A stretch of DNA of 64,000 nt from Vibrio xiamenensis (GTDB lineage: Bacteria > Pseudomonadota > Gammaproteobacteria > Enterobacterales > Vibrionaceae), in assembly GCF_900100015.1 (NCBI RefSeq), contig NZ_FNDD01000003.1, positions 243,715 to 307,714 of the forward strand. The letters are read 5' to 3'. Both the position numbers and the translations under genes were made by a program. This document shows positions 33,431 to 41,945 of the stretch, piece after piece. The first letter of the stretch is position 1. Each line of letters begins with the position of its first letter. A model generated the notes under the pieces. That model saw only the letters and a program-made list of their open reading frames with translations, did not search any database and was not told where the DNA came from.

Positions 33431-34516
33431 ATGACTATGTCGAATACAGAATTTAATCCGGTCGATCATCCACATCGACGCTTTAATCCATTGACTGGCC
33501 AGTGGGTGCTGGTTTCACCGCACCGCGCCAAACGTCCTTGGAGTGGTCAAGATGAAAAACCATCAACCCAACAACTGCCTAGCTATGATGAGTCGTGCTT
33601 TTTGTGCCCGACCAACAAACGTATTTCTGGTGATGTGAACCCAAACTACACCGGCACTTATGTGTTTAAGAATGATTTTGCTGCATTGATGACAGATTCA
33701 CCCAATGCGCCGCAAAGCGATGACCCACTGTTTAAAATTCAAGGTGCACGAGGCCTTAGCCGCGTCATTTGTTTCTCTCCCGATCACAGTAAAACCTTGC
33801 CGGAGCTGTCGGTGCCAGCGATTCGCGGCGTGATTGATACTTGGAGTGAACAAATCGCTGAACTTGGCCAGCAGTACGTCTGGGTTCAGGCGTTTGAAAA
33901 CAAAGGCGAAACCATGGGCTGTTCTCAGCCTCATCCTCACGGCCAGATCTGGGCGAACAGCTTTTTGCCCAACGAGATTGAACGCAAAGACCACAACTTG
34001 CGCGCCTACTATCAAGCTCACGGCAGTAACTTGTTGGTCGATTATGTGCAGTCGGAGCTCAAAAAAGCCGAACGTATTGTGGTGGAAACCGAGCATTGGG
34101 TTGCCTTAGTGCCGTATTGGGCGGCGTGGCCATTTGAAACCATGTTGCTACCGAAAACTCATATTCGCCGCTTCAGTGAATTGACTGGCGAGCAGCGCGA
34201 CGATTTGGCGTTGGCGCTGAAAAAGCTCACCAGCCGTTATGACAACTTGTTCCAATGTGCGTTTCCATACTCGATGGGCTGGCATTATGCGCCGTTCTTT
34301 GAGGTTGATGCAGCGTTCTCTGATACCAGCACTGACCACTGGCAGTTACATGCGTTGTTTTATCCGCCACTGCTGCGCAGTGCCACGGTACGCAAATTTA
34401 TGGTTGGCTACGAAATGCTGGCCGAAACTCAGCGCGATTTGACCGCTGAACAAGCAGCGCAGCGGCTACGAGATTTATCCGATGTGCATTACAAACACGC
34501 GTCGGCTAACCAATGA
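33431..34516 (+). CDS. galT: Galactose-1-phosphate uridylyltransferase
   Basis: A 361-aa HIT-superfamily enzyme exchanging UMP between UDP-glucose and galactose-1-phosphate. The N-terminal [20 protein letters not shown] is diagnostic. The active-site HPHGQIW motif contains the histidine nucleophile, and FLCPTN supplies metal-binding cysteines. The start is unclear: a TTG at 33416, and ATGs at 33431 and 33437 are all in frame. I used 33431; 33437 has a slightly better-placed GGAT. Second gene of galETKM. Confidence 0.96.
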   Translation: MTMSNTEFNPVDHPHRRFNPLTGQWVLVSPHRAKRPWSGQDEKPSTQQLPSYDESCFLCPTNKRISGDVNPNYTGTYVFKNDFAALMTDSPNAPQSDDPLFKIQGARGLSRVICFSPDHSKTLPELSVPAIRGVIDTWSEQIAELGQQYVWVQAFENKGETMGCSQPHPHGQIWANSFLPNEIERKDHNLRAYYQAHGSNLLVDYVQSELKKAERIVVETEHWVALVPYWAAWPFETMLLPKTHIRRFSELTGEQRDDLALALKKLTSRYDNLFQCAFPYSMGWHYAPFFEVDAAFSDTSTDHWQLHALFYPPLLRSATVRKFMVGYEMLAETQRDLTAEQAAQRLRDLSDVHYKHASANQ

Positions 34517-34588
34517 TCGGCCCGCGGATTCGTCCCTATTTTGTTGATCGCTCAGTGCGATACCAACCCTAATTTGAGAGAGATTCCC

Positions 34589-35743
34589 ATGTCTGACCCG
34601 AAAAACAATGTTTTGGCTTCGTTTGCTCACGTGTTTGATGCTGCGCCAGATTTCCTGCTGCAAGCCCCAGGGCGCGTTAACCTCATCGGTGAGCATACTG
34701 ACTATAACGACGGTTTTGTGTTGCCGTGTGCGATTGACTATCAAACCGTGGTTGCAGCGCGTAAACGCAGTGATTCATTGGTGCGTGTGGTGTCGTCGGA
34801 TTATCAAGACGCGCTGGATGAGTTTGACCTTAGCCAAGAGATTAAGTTTGTCGACGACAAAATGTGGGCGAACTACATTCGCGGCGTGGTCAAGTGCTTG
34901 TTAGACAGAGGTCATTCGCTGGGCGGTGTGGATTTAGCCGTCAGTGGTAACGTGCCGCAAGGTGCGGGTTTGAGCTCGTCAGCGGCGCTGGAAGTGGTGA
35001 TAGGCCAAACATTTAAAGAATTGTTTTCGCTTGATATTTCGCAAGCTGACATCGCGCTCAATGGTCAGAAAGCCGAAAACGAATTCGTTGGCTGTAATTG
35101 CGGAATCATGGACCAGTTGATCTCAGCCAAAGGCGTTGAAAATCATGCCTTGCTGATCGATTGCCGCAGCCTAGAAACTCAAGCGGTGTCGATGCCTGAA
35201 AACGTCGCGGTGGTGATCATCAACTCGAACAAAAAACGCGGCTTAGTGGACAGTGAATACAACACACGCCGAGCTCAGTGCGAAGAAGCCGCGAGCATTT
35301 TTGGCGTTAAAGCGCTGCGCGATGTTTCGCTGGATGAATTTGAAGCGCGTCAGAGCGAACTAAGCGCTGTCGTGGCTAAACGCGCAAGACACGTGATTAC
35401 TGAAAACGCGCGCACGCTTGAAGCGGCGCAGGCACTGACAGACGGCGACATGCAACGCCTTGGTCAATTGATGGCGCAGTCGCACGTGTCAATGCGCGAT
35501 GATTTTGAAATTACGGTCAAAGAAATTGATACCTTAGTTGAAATTGTTCAAGGTGTGATAGGGGACAAAGGTGGGGTACGTATGACTGGTGGAGGCTTTG
35601 GAGGCTGTATCGTATCATTGATGCCGCCTGAGTTGGTCGACGACGTGAAAGCGGCGATTAACCAAAAATACCAAGCGGCCACGGGGCTTAAAGAAACAGT
35701 CTACGTCTGCCATGCCAAAAACGGTGCTGGCTTAGTTAAGTAA
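34589..35743 (+). CDS. galK: Galactokinase
   Basis: A 384-aa GHMP kinase phosphorylating galactose with ATP. It has the galactokinase signature [20 protein letters not shown] near residue 29, the ATP-binding [12 protein letters not shown], and the C-terminal [11 protein letters not shown]. The frame extends to 34541, but the ATG at 34589 with GAGAGA upstream gives the standard N-terminus. It is between galT and galM, 14 nt before the latter. Confidence 0.97.
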   Translation: MSDPKNNVLASFAHVFDAAPDFLLQAPGRVNLIGEHTDYNDGFVLPCAIDYQTVVAARKRSDSLVRVVSSDYQDALDEFDLSQEIKFVDDKMWANYIRGVVKCLLDRGHSLGGVDLAVSGNVPQGAGLSSSAALEVVIGQTFKELFSLDISQADIALNGQKAENEFVGCNCGIMDQLISAKGVENHALLIDCRSLETQAVSMPENVAVVIINSNKKRGLVDSEYNTRRAQCEEAASIFGVKALRDVSLDEFEARQSELSAVVAKRARHVITENARTLEAAQALTDGDMQRLGQLMAQSHVSMRDDFEITVKEIDTLVEIVQGVIGDKGGVRMTGGGFGGCIVSLMPPELVDDVKAAINQKYQAATGLKETVYVCHAKNGAGLVK

Positions 35744-35757
35744 TCAAGGAGCACAGA

Positions 35758-36810
35758 GTGACCCACCCACTATTTGAGCAAATGAAAGATGAGCCTGCCT
35801 ATGACGGCCAGCCTGCAAAGCTGGTGGAATTAGAAAACGCCTCAGGTATGCGCGCGGTATTTATGGATATCGGCGCGACTTGGCTCAGTTGCAGTTTACC
35901 CTTGGCAAACGGGGAGAGTAGGGAAGTGTTATTGGGCGTTGACTCAATGCAAAACTTCAAGCGTCAGCAAAGTTACATGGGGGTAACTGTTGGGCGTTAC
36001 GCGAACCGTATTGCCAAAGGGGCTTTTACACTCAACGGTCACGACTACGTGGCCGACATAAATCAAAATGGCAACTCGTTGCACGGCGGCGCGAAGGGGT
36101 TTCACGCCCTGCGCTGGGAGATTGAAAATCAGTCTAAAGCGAGCGTGACGTTTGCGATTCACTCACCAGATGGCGATCAGGGTTTTCCCGGCAATGTGGT
36201 GGTGAAAGCCACTTATACTCTGAGCGATGATAACGCGCTGCAAATTGACTATTTTGCTGAAACCGACAAGCCAACGCCGCTTAATATGACCAATCATGCC
36301 TATTTCAATCTTGATGGCACTGAGCACACTTGCCTTGAACACGAGCTGTGGCTTGATGCACCATGGTATTTGCCAATTGATGAAGTGGGCATTCCCAATC
36401 AAGATCCAACGCCGGTAACGGGGACGGGTTTTGATTTCACCAGTGCGAAAACGTTGGGGCAAGACTTACTCACCGATGCGCAGCAAAAGCCGCATCAAGG
36501 TTACGATCATGCCTACTTGTTTGATGGCAAGCGTGATGTGAGCCAAGCTGTGGCGCGTTTGATTGGCGCCGATAAGCAAGTGACTTTGCATGTTTACACC
36601 GACAAGCCTGCGATTCAACTGTATAGCGGTAACTGGTTGGCGGGTACGCCCGGTCGCGGCGGACAAGAGTATCAAGCCTATAACGGCGTTGCGCTAGAAA
36701 CGCAGTTTTTGCCAGATTCGCCGAATCATCTTGATTGGCCGCAGCCAAGCTGCATTCTTGAGCCAAATCAGACATATCAGTCCAGCACTCGTTACGCATT
36801 TAGCTGCTAA
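35758..36810 (+). CDS. galM: Aldose 1-epimerase (galactose mutarotase)
   Basis: A 350-aa beta-sandwich enzyme converting beta- to alpha-galactose, the form galactokinase uses. The catalytic histidine is in MTNHAYFNL and the catalytic glutamate in GVALETQFLPDSPNH. The substrate-binding GRYANRI block is present. It starts with GTG preceded by AAGGAG. Last gene of galETKM. It matters here because beta-galactosidase releases beta-galactose. Confidence 0.95.
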   Translation: MTHPLFEQMKDEPAYDGQPAKLVELENASGMRAVFMDIGATWLSCSLPLANGESREVLLGVDSMQNFKRQQSYMGVTVGRYANRIAKGAFTLNGHDYVADINQNGNSLHGGAKGFHALRWEIENQSKASVTFAIHSPDGDQGFPGNVVVKATYTLSDDNALQIDYFAETDKPTPLNMTNHAYFNLDGTEHTCLEHELWLDAPWYLPIDEVGIPNQDPTPVTGTGFDFTSAKTLGQDLLTDAQQKPHQGYDHAYLFDGKRDVSQAVARLIGADKQVTLHVYTDKPAIQLYSGNWLAGTPGRGGQEYQAYNGVALETQFLPDSPNHLDWPQPSCILEPNQTYQSSTRYAFSC

Positions 36811-36850
36811 TTGTTAATGGCATAAATGTTGTTGATGGCATAAATGCAAA

Positions 36851-36876
36851 AAGGCTTACCAAGGTAAGCCTTTTTT
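36851..36876. terminator. Bidirectional terminator between galM and galR-like gene
   Basis: Stem AAGGCTTACC/GGTAAGCCTT with loop AA, preceded by A-rich sequence and followed by T6. It serves the converging transcripts. Confidence 0.9.
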
Positions 36877-36915
36877 AATCGGAAAATTTTGCTGCAACGT
36901 GCGATGGTTTGCGGT

Positions 36916-37923
36916 TTAGTCGTTAAGATTTTTCACCGAATCGCGTTTCACCATGGTTGGTGAATAGCGCATTGGCTCAGGCTCTGCGATCCCTTCACCT
37001 TTGGCCAACTCAAGCGCCAAATTTGCCGCTTTCTCTGCCATCATCTGAATTGGGTAACGGACCGTGGTTAACCGCGGTTTGACGTAACGCGCGATAAAGC
37101 CGTCGTCAAAACCGACGATGGAAATCTTGCTTGGCGCGTCAATGCCGTTCTCTTCGAGCACCGACAGTGCACCTGCCGCCATGTAGTCGTTGTAAGCCAC
37201 GACTGCAGTGATATCAACCGCTTTGGTCAACAGATGGGTCATCGCGGTTTCACCGCCTTCACTGTTGGGTTCGCCGCTTTCGATGTAGGATTCTGGCAAG
37301 CTGATGTTGTACGCGCTAAGTGCATCACGGTAGCCGCTGATGCGCGCGTTGACGTCTTCGATCTCATGACTTGAGGTAATGCAGGCAATTTTACTGTGCC
37401 CTTGACGAATCAGAAACTCGGTCGCCAAATAGGCGCCTTTGTGATTGTCGAGAGACACGCAGCGATCCGCGAGTTCGGGAACATGGCGATTGATCAGTAC
37501 CATGCCTTTGGATGCTTTAGAGAAGTCGATAAGTTCTTGATCAGAAAGTGCTTTGGAGTGAATAACCAGCGCGTCACAGCGGTTGTTGATTAGTAATTCA
37601 ATGGCACGGCGCTCATCTTCGGCGCTGTGGTAACCATTGCCCACCAACAGGTGCTTGCCATTTTGATGAGCGATGGTGTCGACGGCTTTCACCAGCGTAC
37701 CAAAAAAGGGGTCGGAGACATCGCCAACCAGCACACCCATGGTGTTAGTGCTTTGACTGACCAGAGCGCGGGCTGCGGCGTTTGGGCGATAACCCAAATC
37801 GCTCATGGCTTTACTCACAGAATCGATCGATGCTTGACTGGCTTTAGGGGATTTATTGATAACCCGAGAAACCGTAGCAACAGAAACGCCAGCGGCTTTT
37901 GCTACGTCTTTGATGGTAGCCAT
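36916..37923 (-). CDS. galR: LacI/GalR-family repressor, probable GalR
   Basis: A 335-aa regulator with an N-terminal LacI HTH and hinge (ATIKDVAKAAGVSVATVSRV, then RPNAAARALVSQ) and a periplasmic-binding-protein-like sugar domain (~60-330; MGVLVGDVSDPFFG is its start). It closely resembles E. coli GalR at the N-terminus. It lies next to galM, so control of galETKM is likely. Its recognition helix VSVATVSRV is identical to that of the paralogue at 38112, so both may bind the same operators. Two exact copies of a 13-bp sequence lie in its promoter region. Confidence 0.85.
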   Translation of the reverse strand: MATIKDVAKAAGVSVATVSRVINKSPKASQASIDSVSKAMSDLGYRPNAAARALVSQSTNTMGVLVGDVSDPFFGTLVKAVDTIAHQNGKHLLVGNGYHSAEDERRAIELLINNRCDALVIHSKALSDQELIDFSKASKGMVLINRHVPELADRCVSLDNHKGAYLATEFLIRQGHSKIACITSSHEIEDVNARISGYRDALSAYNISLPESYIESGEPNSEGGETAMTHLLTKAVDITAVVAYNDYMAAGALSVLEENGIDAPSKISIVGFDDGFIARYVKPRLTTVRYPIQMMAEKAANLALELAKGEGIAEPEPMRYSPTMVKRDSVKNLND

Positions 37924-37954
37924 GCAGTTTACTTTCCTAAATCGACAATTTTAG

Positions 37955-38026
37955 GAGATTAAACACTGTATAACTGCCCAACGCAAATAATGAATCTTTT
38001 GAACGGATTAAATGAGATTAAACACT
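37955..38026 (-). repeat. Two 13-bp direct repeats in the galR-like promoter
   Basis: GAGATTAAACACT occurs exactly at 37955-37967 and 38014-38026, 59 bp apart and 32 to 91 bp upstream of the start codon. It is not a palindrome and does not match the CG-centred GalR sites, so it may bind a different factor. Confidence 0.7.
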
Positions 38027-38111
38027 AATATTCGCTGCAATTGTGGCCGCTTTCACTGCGGTTTTTCCTACTTGGTCAGCTTCCCGAGCCCTTTAGTGAT
38101 AACGATTACTG

Positions 38112-39113
38112 TTACTGGCGTGGTTTAACCGACATTCTCCTTACCATGGTTGGTACATAAATTCGCACTTCATCATTTACCGATGCACCACATGCCAATT
38201 TGAGCGCTAAATGTACCGCTTTTTCCGCCATCATTTGAATGGGATAGCGCATGGTGGTCAGTTTAGGGCTTAAGTATTTAGCGATGATACCGTCGTCAAA
38301 ACCGATGAGGGAAATATCGTCGGGAACGGAGTAACCGTTTTCATCTAATACCGAAAGTGTCCCTGCGGCCATGTAGTCGTTATAGGTGGCAACCGCAGTG
38401 AGGTCGAGGTTTTTCGACAGCAAATTGGTCATCGCTTCCTCGCCGCCAATTTCAGTTGGCATGCTGCACTCAATAAATGCGGGCTGATGTTTGATGCCGT
38501 GCGCTTTGAGCGCGGCAAGATAGCCATTTTTACGTTGGATGGTGTCTTCAATTTCATGGTTTGAACACACGTAACCGATGCGGCGATGACCCATTTTGAT
38601 CAAGTGTTCGACCGCCGCGTAAGAGCCGCGATAGTTATCGAGAGCAATACAACGCTCGCCAATTTCGGCAATATAGCGATTGATCAGCACCATCGAAGGC
38701 TTCTCTTGAGCGAAGCGAATCAACTCTTCATCACTGAGCGCTTTACTGTGAACCACCAAAGATTCACAGCGACTGTTGATCAGCAGTTCAATCACTTCGC
38801 GCTCAAATTCCGCGTTATGGTAACCATTGCCAATCAGCAGATGCTTGCCGTGCTGAATCGCGATTGAATCAATCGCTTTGACCATGCTGCCATAAAATGG
38901 GTCTGACACATCGCCTATCAATACGCCAATGGTGTTGGTTGATTGACTGACCAAAGCTCGCGCGTTGGCGTTAGGGCGATAGCCAAGCTTTTTCATCGCA
39001 TTTTTCACCAGTTGCTTGGTACTGGCACTGGCGTGTGATGAGTTGTTCATCACCCGTGACACAGTGGCGACGGATACGCCCGCCTCTTTTGCGACATCTT
39101 TTATGGTTGCCAT
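38112..39113 (-). CDS. ganR: LacI/GalR-family repressor, probable galactan regulator GanR
   Basis: A 333-aa paralogue of the 36916 protein with the same domain plan. It has an HTH and hinge (ATIKDVAKEAGVSVATVSRV, RPNANARALVSQ) and a sugar-binding core (NTIGVLIGDVSDPFYGSMVK). The sensing domains diverge (for example MPTEIGGEEAM versus SGEPNSEGGETAM), so the effectors probably differ, such as galacto-oligosaccharide here and galactose there. It sits downstream of the ABC ATPase gene, separated by a striking 16-bp hairpin. The name follows the Dickeya gan locus and is inferred from position. Confidence 0.8.
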   Translation of the reverse strand: MATIKDVAKEAGVSVATVSRVMNNSSHASASTKQLVKNAMKKLGYRPNANARALVSQSTNTIGVLIGDVSDPFYGSMVKAIDSIAIQHGKHLLIGNGYHNAEFEREVIELLINSRCESLVVHSKALSDEELIRFAQEKPSMVLINRYIAEIGERCIALDNYRGSYAAVEHLIKMGHRRIGYVCSNHEIEDTIQRKNGYLAALKAHGIKHQPAFIECSMPTEIGGEEAMTNLLSKNLDLTAVATYNDYMAAGTLSVLDENGYSVPDDISLIGFDDGIIAKYLSPKLTTMRYPIQMMAEKAVHLALKLACGASVNDEVRIYVPTMVRRMSVKPRQ

Positions 39114-39137
39114 ACTGGCCTCAGTTAAGTAGAGCCG

Positions 39138-39181
39138 CGCCTTGGCTTAGCGCGGAGTAAACCTTGCGCTAAGCCAAGGCG
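39138..39181 (-). other. Perfect 16-bp intercistronic hairpin between ganK and ganR
   Basis: Arms CGCCTTGGCTTAGCGC and GCGCTAAGCCAAGGCG are exact complements with a 12-nt loop that contains GTTTAC on the minus strand. No T-run on either side, so not a standard terminator. It probably sets relative mRNA levels of the two genes or binds protein. Confidence 0.75.
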
Positions 39182-39254
39182 TTGCAAAAATCGAGCAGCG
39201 CATAGGCGCCAAACTAGGCGAGATAAGCAGAGCTATCCTCGCCGAGTCGATCAC

Positions 39255-40373
39255 TTAGGCACTTTTGGCCAGATTGTTTTGATCGGTGACGATCTTGAGG
39301 CTTTCACCTTGCTCATCGAATAGGTGAATGTCCTTATAATCGGCGTACAGAGTTAAATCTGAGTATGGGCGAATGCGAAAATCGCCAGAGTTGAGGAATT
39401 TGAAATCGTCCACGCCATAGCTTTGGCCAAACACATAAGTGCTGCTACCCAAGCGCTCGACCACTTCGGATTGGAATGGGAAAAGGATGTCGCCGCTATC
39501 GGTGTTGAGGTGCTCAGGGCGAATGCCGACAGTGATCACTTGGCCAGGTTGAGTTTCATGCGCCGTGATCGGCAGAGTCAGAGATTGGTGCTGATTACCA
39601 AGTTTCACTGTCAATGCGTTCGGACTCCAACTTTCAACCAGTGCGGGAATAAAGTTCATTTTCGGTGAACCGATGAAACCGGCGACGAATTTGTTTTGCG
39701 GATGATAATAAAGATCCATCGGGCTACCCACTTGCTCAACGCGACCTAGGCGCAGCACCACGATTTTATCTGCCAAGGTCATGGCTTCGACTTGGTCGTG
39801 GGTGACGTAGACCATGGTTGATTTGAGCTCTTGGTGCAGTTTGGCGATGTGTAAACGCATTTCAACGCGCAATTCGGCATCAAGGTTAGAAAGCGGTTCG
39901 TCAAATAGGAACACATCTGGGTTGCGAACAATTGCTCGGCCAATCGCAACACGTTGACGTTGACCACCAGACAGTTGCGCAGGTTTGCGATCTAAAAGTG
40001 CTTCAAGTTGCAGCGCTTTGGCCACTTGGCCAACTTTCTGTTCGATCTCGTTTTTTGGTGTTTTATTGACCTTGAGCGCATAACCCATATTTTCTGCTAC
40101 CGACATGTGCGGATAAAGTGCATAAGATTGAAACACCATAGCGACGCCGCGCTGTGAAGGTTGCACATCATTAACGATGCGATCTTTGATCGCAATCGTG
40201 CCTTCCGAAATGTCTTCCAGTCCGGCAATCATGCGCAATAAGGTGGATTTACCGCAACCTGATGGACCCACGAAGACGACAAACTCTCCATTTTCTATGG
40301 AAAGGTTTACATTGTGGATGGTTTTTACATCACCAAACCGCTTGATTACGTTAGATAATTCAATCGATGCCAT
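39255..40373 (-). CDS. ganK: ABC sugar importer ATPase (MalK/UgpC/MsmX type)
   Basis: A 372-aa cytoplasmic ATPase. Walker A is GPSGCGKST, Q-loop VFQSYALYPHM, signature LSGGQRQRVAIGRA, Walker B FLFDEPLSNLD and the H-loop VTHDQVEA. A C-terminal TOBE/regulatory domain (~235-372) is typical of MalK-like carbohydrate importers. It is divergent from the binding-protein and permease genes across a region with two GalR-like operators, so it is the motor of the galacto-oligosaccharide importer. It could also be shared with other sugar systems, as MsmX is. Confidence 0.92.
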   Translation of the reverse strand: MASIELSNVIKRFGDVKTIHNVNLSIENGEFVVFVGPSGCGKSTLLRMIAGLEDISEGTIAIKDRIVNDVQPSQRGVAMVFQSYALYPHMSVAENMGYALKVNKTPKNEIEQKVGQVAKALQLEALLDRKPAQLSGGQRQRVAIGRAIVRNPDVFLFDEPLSNLDAELRVEMRLHIAKLHQELKSTMVYVTHDQVEAMTLADKIVVLRLGRVEQVGSPMDLYYHPQNKFVAGFIGSPKMNFIPALVESWSPNALTVKLGNQHQSLTLPITAHETQPGQVITVGIRPEHLNTDSGDILFPFQSEVVERLGSSTYVFGQSYGVDDFKFLNSGDFRIRPYSDLTLYADYKDIHLFDEQGESLKIVTDQNNLAKSA

Positions 40374-40479
40374 AGGGCGTATCCTTCATGATGGTTCAAT
40401 GTAAATAATTGAAATTCAATGGTTTAAATTGTTTTTTCGACGATAATGCTTAAGTGTTGCAGCCATTATAGAGGTTTAG

Positions 40480-40494
40480 TGTAAACGTATTCCA
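40480..40494. promoter_or_regulatory. GalR-like operator, ganK-proximal
   Basis: TGTAAACGTATTCCA is an imperfect CG-centred LacI-family site about 107 bp upstream of the ganK start. Confidence 0.6.
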
Positions 40495-40577
40495 TTTTTT
40501 GGGCTTTTTTTGTGTATGTTGTCACGAATGTGAGTAAAAAACGTAGTCAAAACGGTAAGTAAGGGAATATTTTAAAT

Positions 40578-40593
40578 GGGTAATCGTTTTCCC
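40578..40593. promoter_or_regulatory. GalR-like operator, ganE-proximal
   Basis: GGGTAATCGTTTTCCC is a CG-centred pseudopalindrome 57 bp before the binding-protein start. It is 99 bp from the other site, so a looped complex could control both divergent transcripts. Confidence 0.6.
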
Positions 40594-40650
40594 CGGTTGC
40601 AAACAACAATAACGAGATTTGCATCCTACACCTCACATTCAGGAGACGTT

Positions 40651-41886
40651 ATGAAAAAACGTACGCTCACAGCTATGACCGTTGCCCTTCTGGCAGCAGG
40701 TTCACTTACCTCACTTAATGTCTTTGCCGCTGGCAGTTTGCTGGTGTGGGAAGATATTCAAAAGTCAGTGGGAAATGACGAAGCAAAACAAGCATTTGAA
40801 AAAAAATACGACGTTACTATTAACGTTCAAGAGCTGCCATATGGCGGTCAGGTTGAGTCGTTGCGTATGGACGGTCCTGCGGGCACTGGCCCGGATATTA
40901 TCAACCTGCCTCACGACCAAATCGGCAGTGCTGTCGTGCAAGGTTTGTTAACGCCCTTGCAAGTGGATAAGTCCGTATTGGATACGTTTACACCATCAGC
41001 AATTCAAGCCTTGACATATGAAGGTCAGCTGTATGGGATTCCCAAAGCGGTAGAAACCGTGGTGATGGTGTACAACAAAGATTTATTGCCAGAATTGCCA
41101 AAAACCATGGACGAGCTGTTTGATGTCTCAAAGCAGTTTCGTGCCAAAGGCGATTATGGCTTGCTCGCCAAATGGGATGAGATCTACTACAGCTACGGCA
41201 TCATTAAAGCGATGGGCGGCGACATTTTTGGCAAGAAAGCAGATGGTAGCGACGATCCGAACAAGTTGTTGCTCAACAATGACGGCGCAGTGAAAGGCGC
41301 AGAGTACGTACAAAAATTCTTCACCGAAGGGTTGTTCCCAAGCGGTATCGTTGGTGATTCTGGCCTTAACGCTATTGATTCGCTGTTCACCAGTCAACGC
41401 GCCGCTGTGGTACAAACTGGCCCTTGGTCATTCCAGCCATATAAAGACGCGGGTATCAACTACGGTGTTGCACCGCTGCCAGTATTACCTAACGGTAAAC
41501 ACATGGGCTCGTTTATGGGGGTGAAAAGCTACAGTATTTCCACTTACTCTAAAAACAAAGACTTAGCGCTTAAATACATCGAGTTTATCAACAACTACGA
41601 CAACGCAAAACGTCGCTTTGAGTTAACCGGCGAAGTGCCTGCGGTAAAAGCTCTGATTGACGATCCAATCATCAAAGACAACGAAGGCGCTCGTGCCGTT
41701 GCGATGCAAGCACAATACGCAACACCAATGCCTTCTATTCCAGAAATGAACGAAGTTTGGGGTCCGGCCAACAGCGCATTGCAGTTAATTGCAACCGGCA
41801 AACAAGCGCCTAAAGATGCACTTGATAACGCGGTAGATTCGATCCAAATGCAGATCGAAGCTAACCACGCAATGATGGGGCTATAA
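40651..41886 (+). CDS. ganE: Periplasmic oligosaccharide-binding protein (MalE-like)
   Basis: A 411-aa family-1 solute-binding protein with a signal peptide ending VFA (residues 1-~24). The mature part follows the MalE plan (LVWEDIQKSVGNDEAKQAFEKKYDV; GPDIINLPHDQIG; LYGIPKAVETVVMVYNKDLLPELPKTMDEL; FTSQRAAVVQTGPWSFQPYKDAG). The frame extends to 40576, but the ATG at 40651 follows AGGAG and begins a normal signal peptide. Context (GH53, GH42, LamB-like porin) points to beta-1,4-galacto-oligosaccharides rather than maltose. Called GanS in Bacillus and GanE in Dickeya. Confidence 0.88.
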   Translation: MKKRTLTAMTVALLAAGSLTSLNVFAAGSLLVWEDIQKSVGNDEAKQAFEKKYDVTINVQELPYGGQVESLRMDGPAGTGPDIINLPHDQIGSAVVQGLLTPLQVDKSVLDTFTPSAIQALTYEGQLYGIPKAVETVVMVYNKDLLPELPKTMDELFDVSKQFRAKGDYGLLAKWDEIYYSYGIIKAMGGDIFGKKADGSDDPNKLLLNNDGAVKGAEYVQKFFTEGLFPSGIVGDSGLNAIDSLFTSQRAAVVQTGPWSFQPYKDAGINYGVAPLPVLPNGKHMGSFMGVKSYSISTYSKNKDLALKYIEFINNYDNAKRRFELTGEVPAVKALIDDPIIKDNEGARAVAMQAQYATPMPSIPEMNEVWGPANSALQLIATGKQAPKDALDNAVDSIQMQIEANHAMMGL

Positions 41887-41894
41887 GTCGAGTT

Positions 41895-41924
41895 GGTCAG
41901 CCCCTTTACTGGGGTTGGCCTTTT
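41895..41924 (+). other. Hairpin between ganE and ganF (partial terminator)
   Basis: GGTCAGCCCC/GGGGTTGGCC pair with two G-U positions, loop TTTACT, then TTTTGTTGTG. This imperfect terminator probably lets the binding protein be made in excess over the permeases, as is usual in such operons. Confidence 0.65.
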
Positions 41925-41945
41925 GTTGTGTTTAGGAAATCTGCT

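Noticed and set aside
39138..39181. Rho-independent terminator
   Set aside because: Neither strand has a T-run after the stem.
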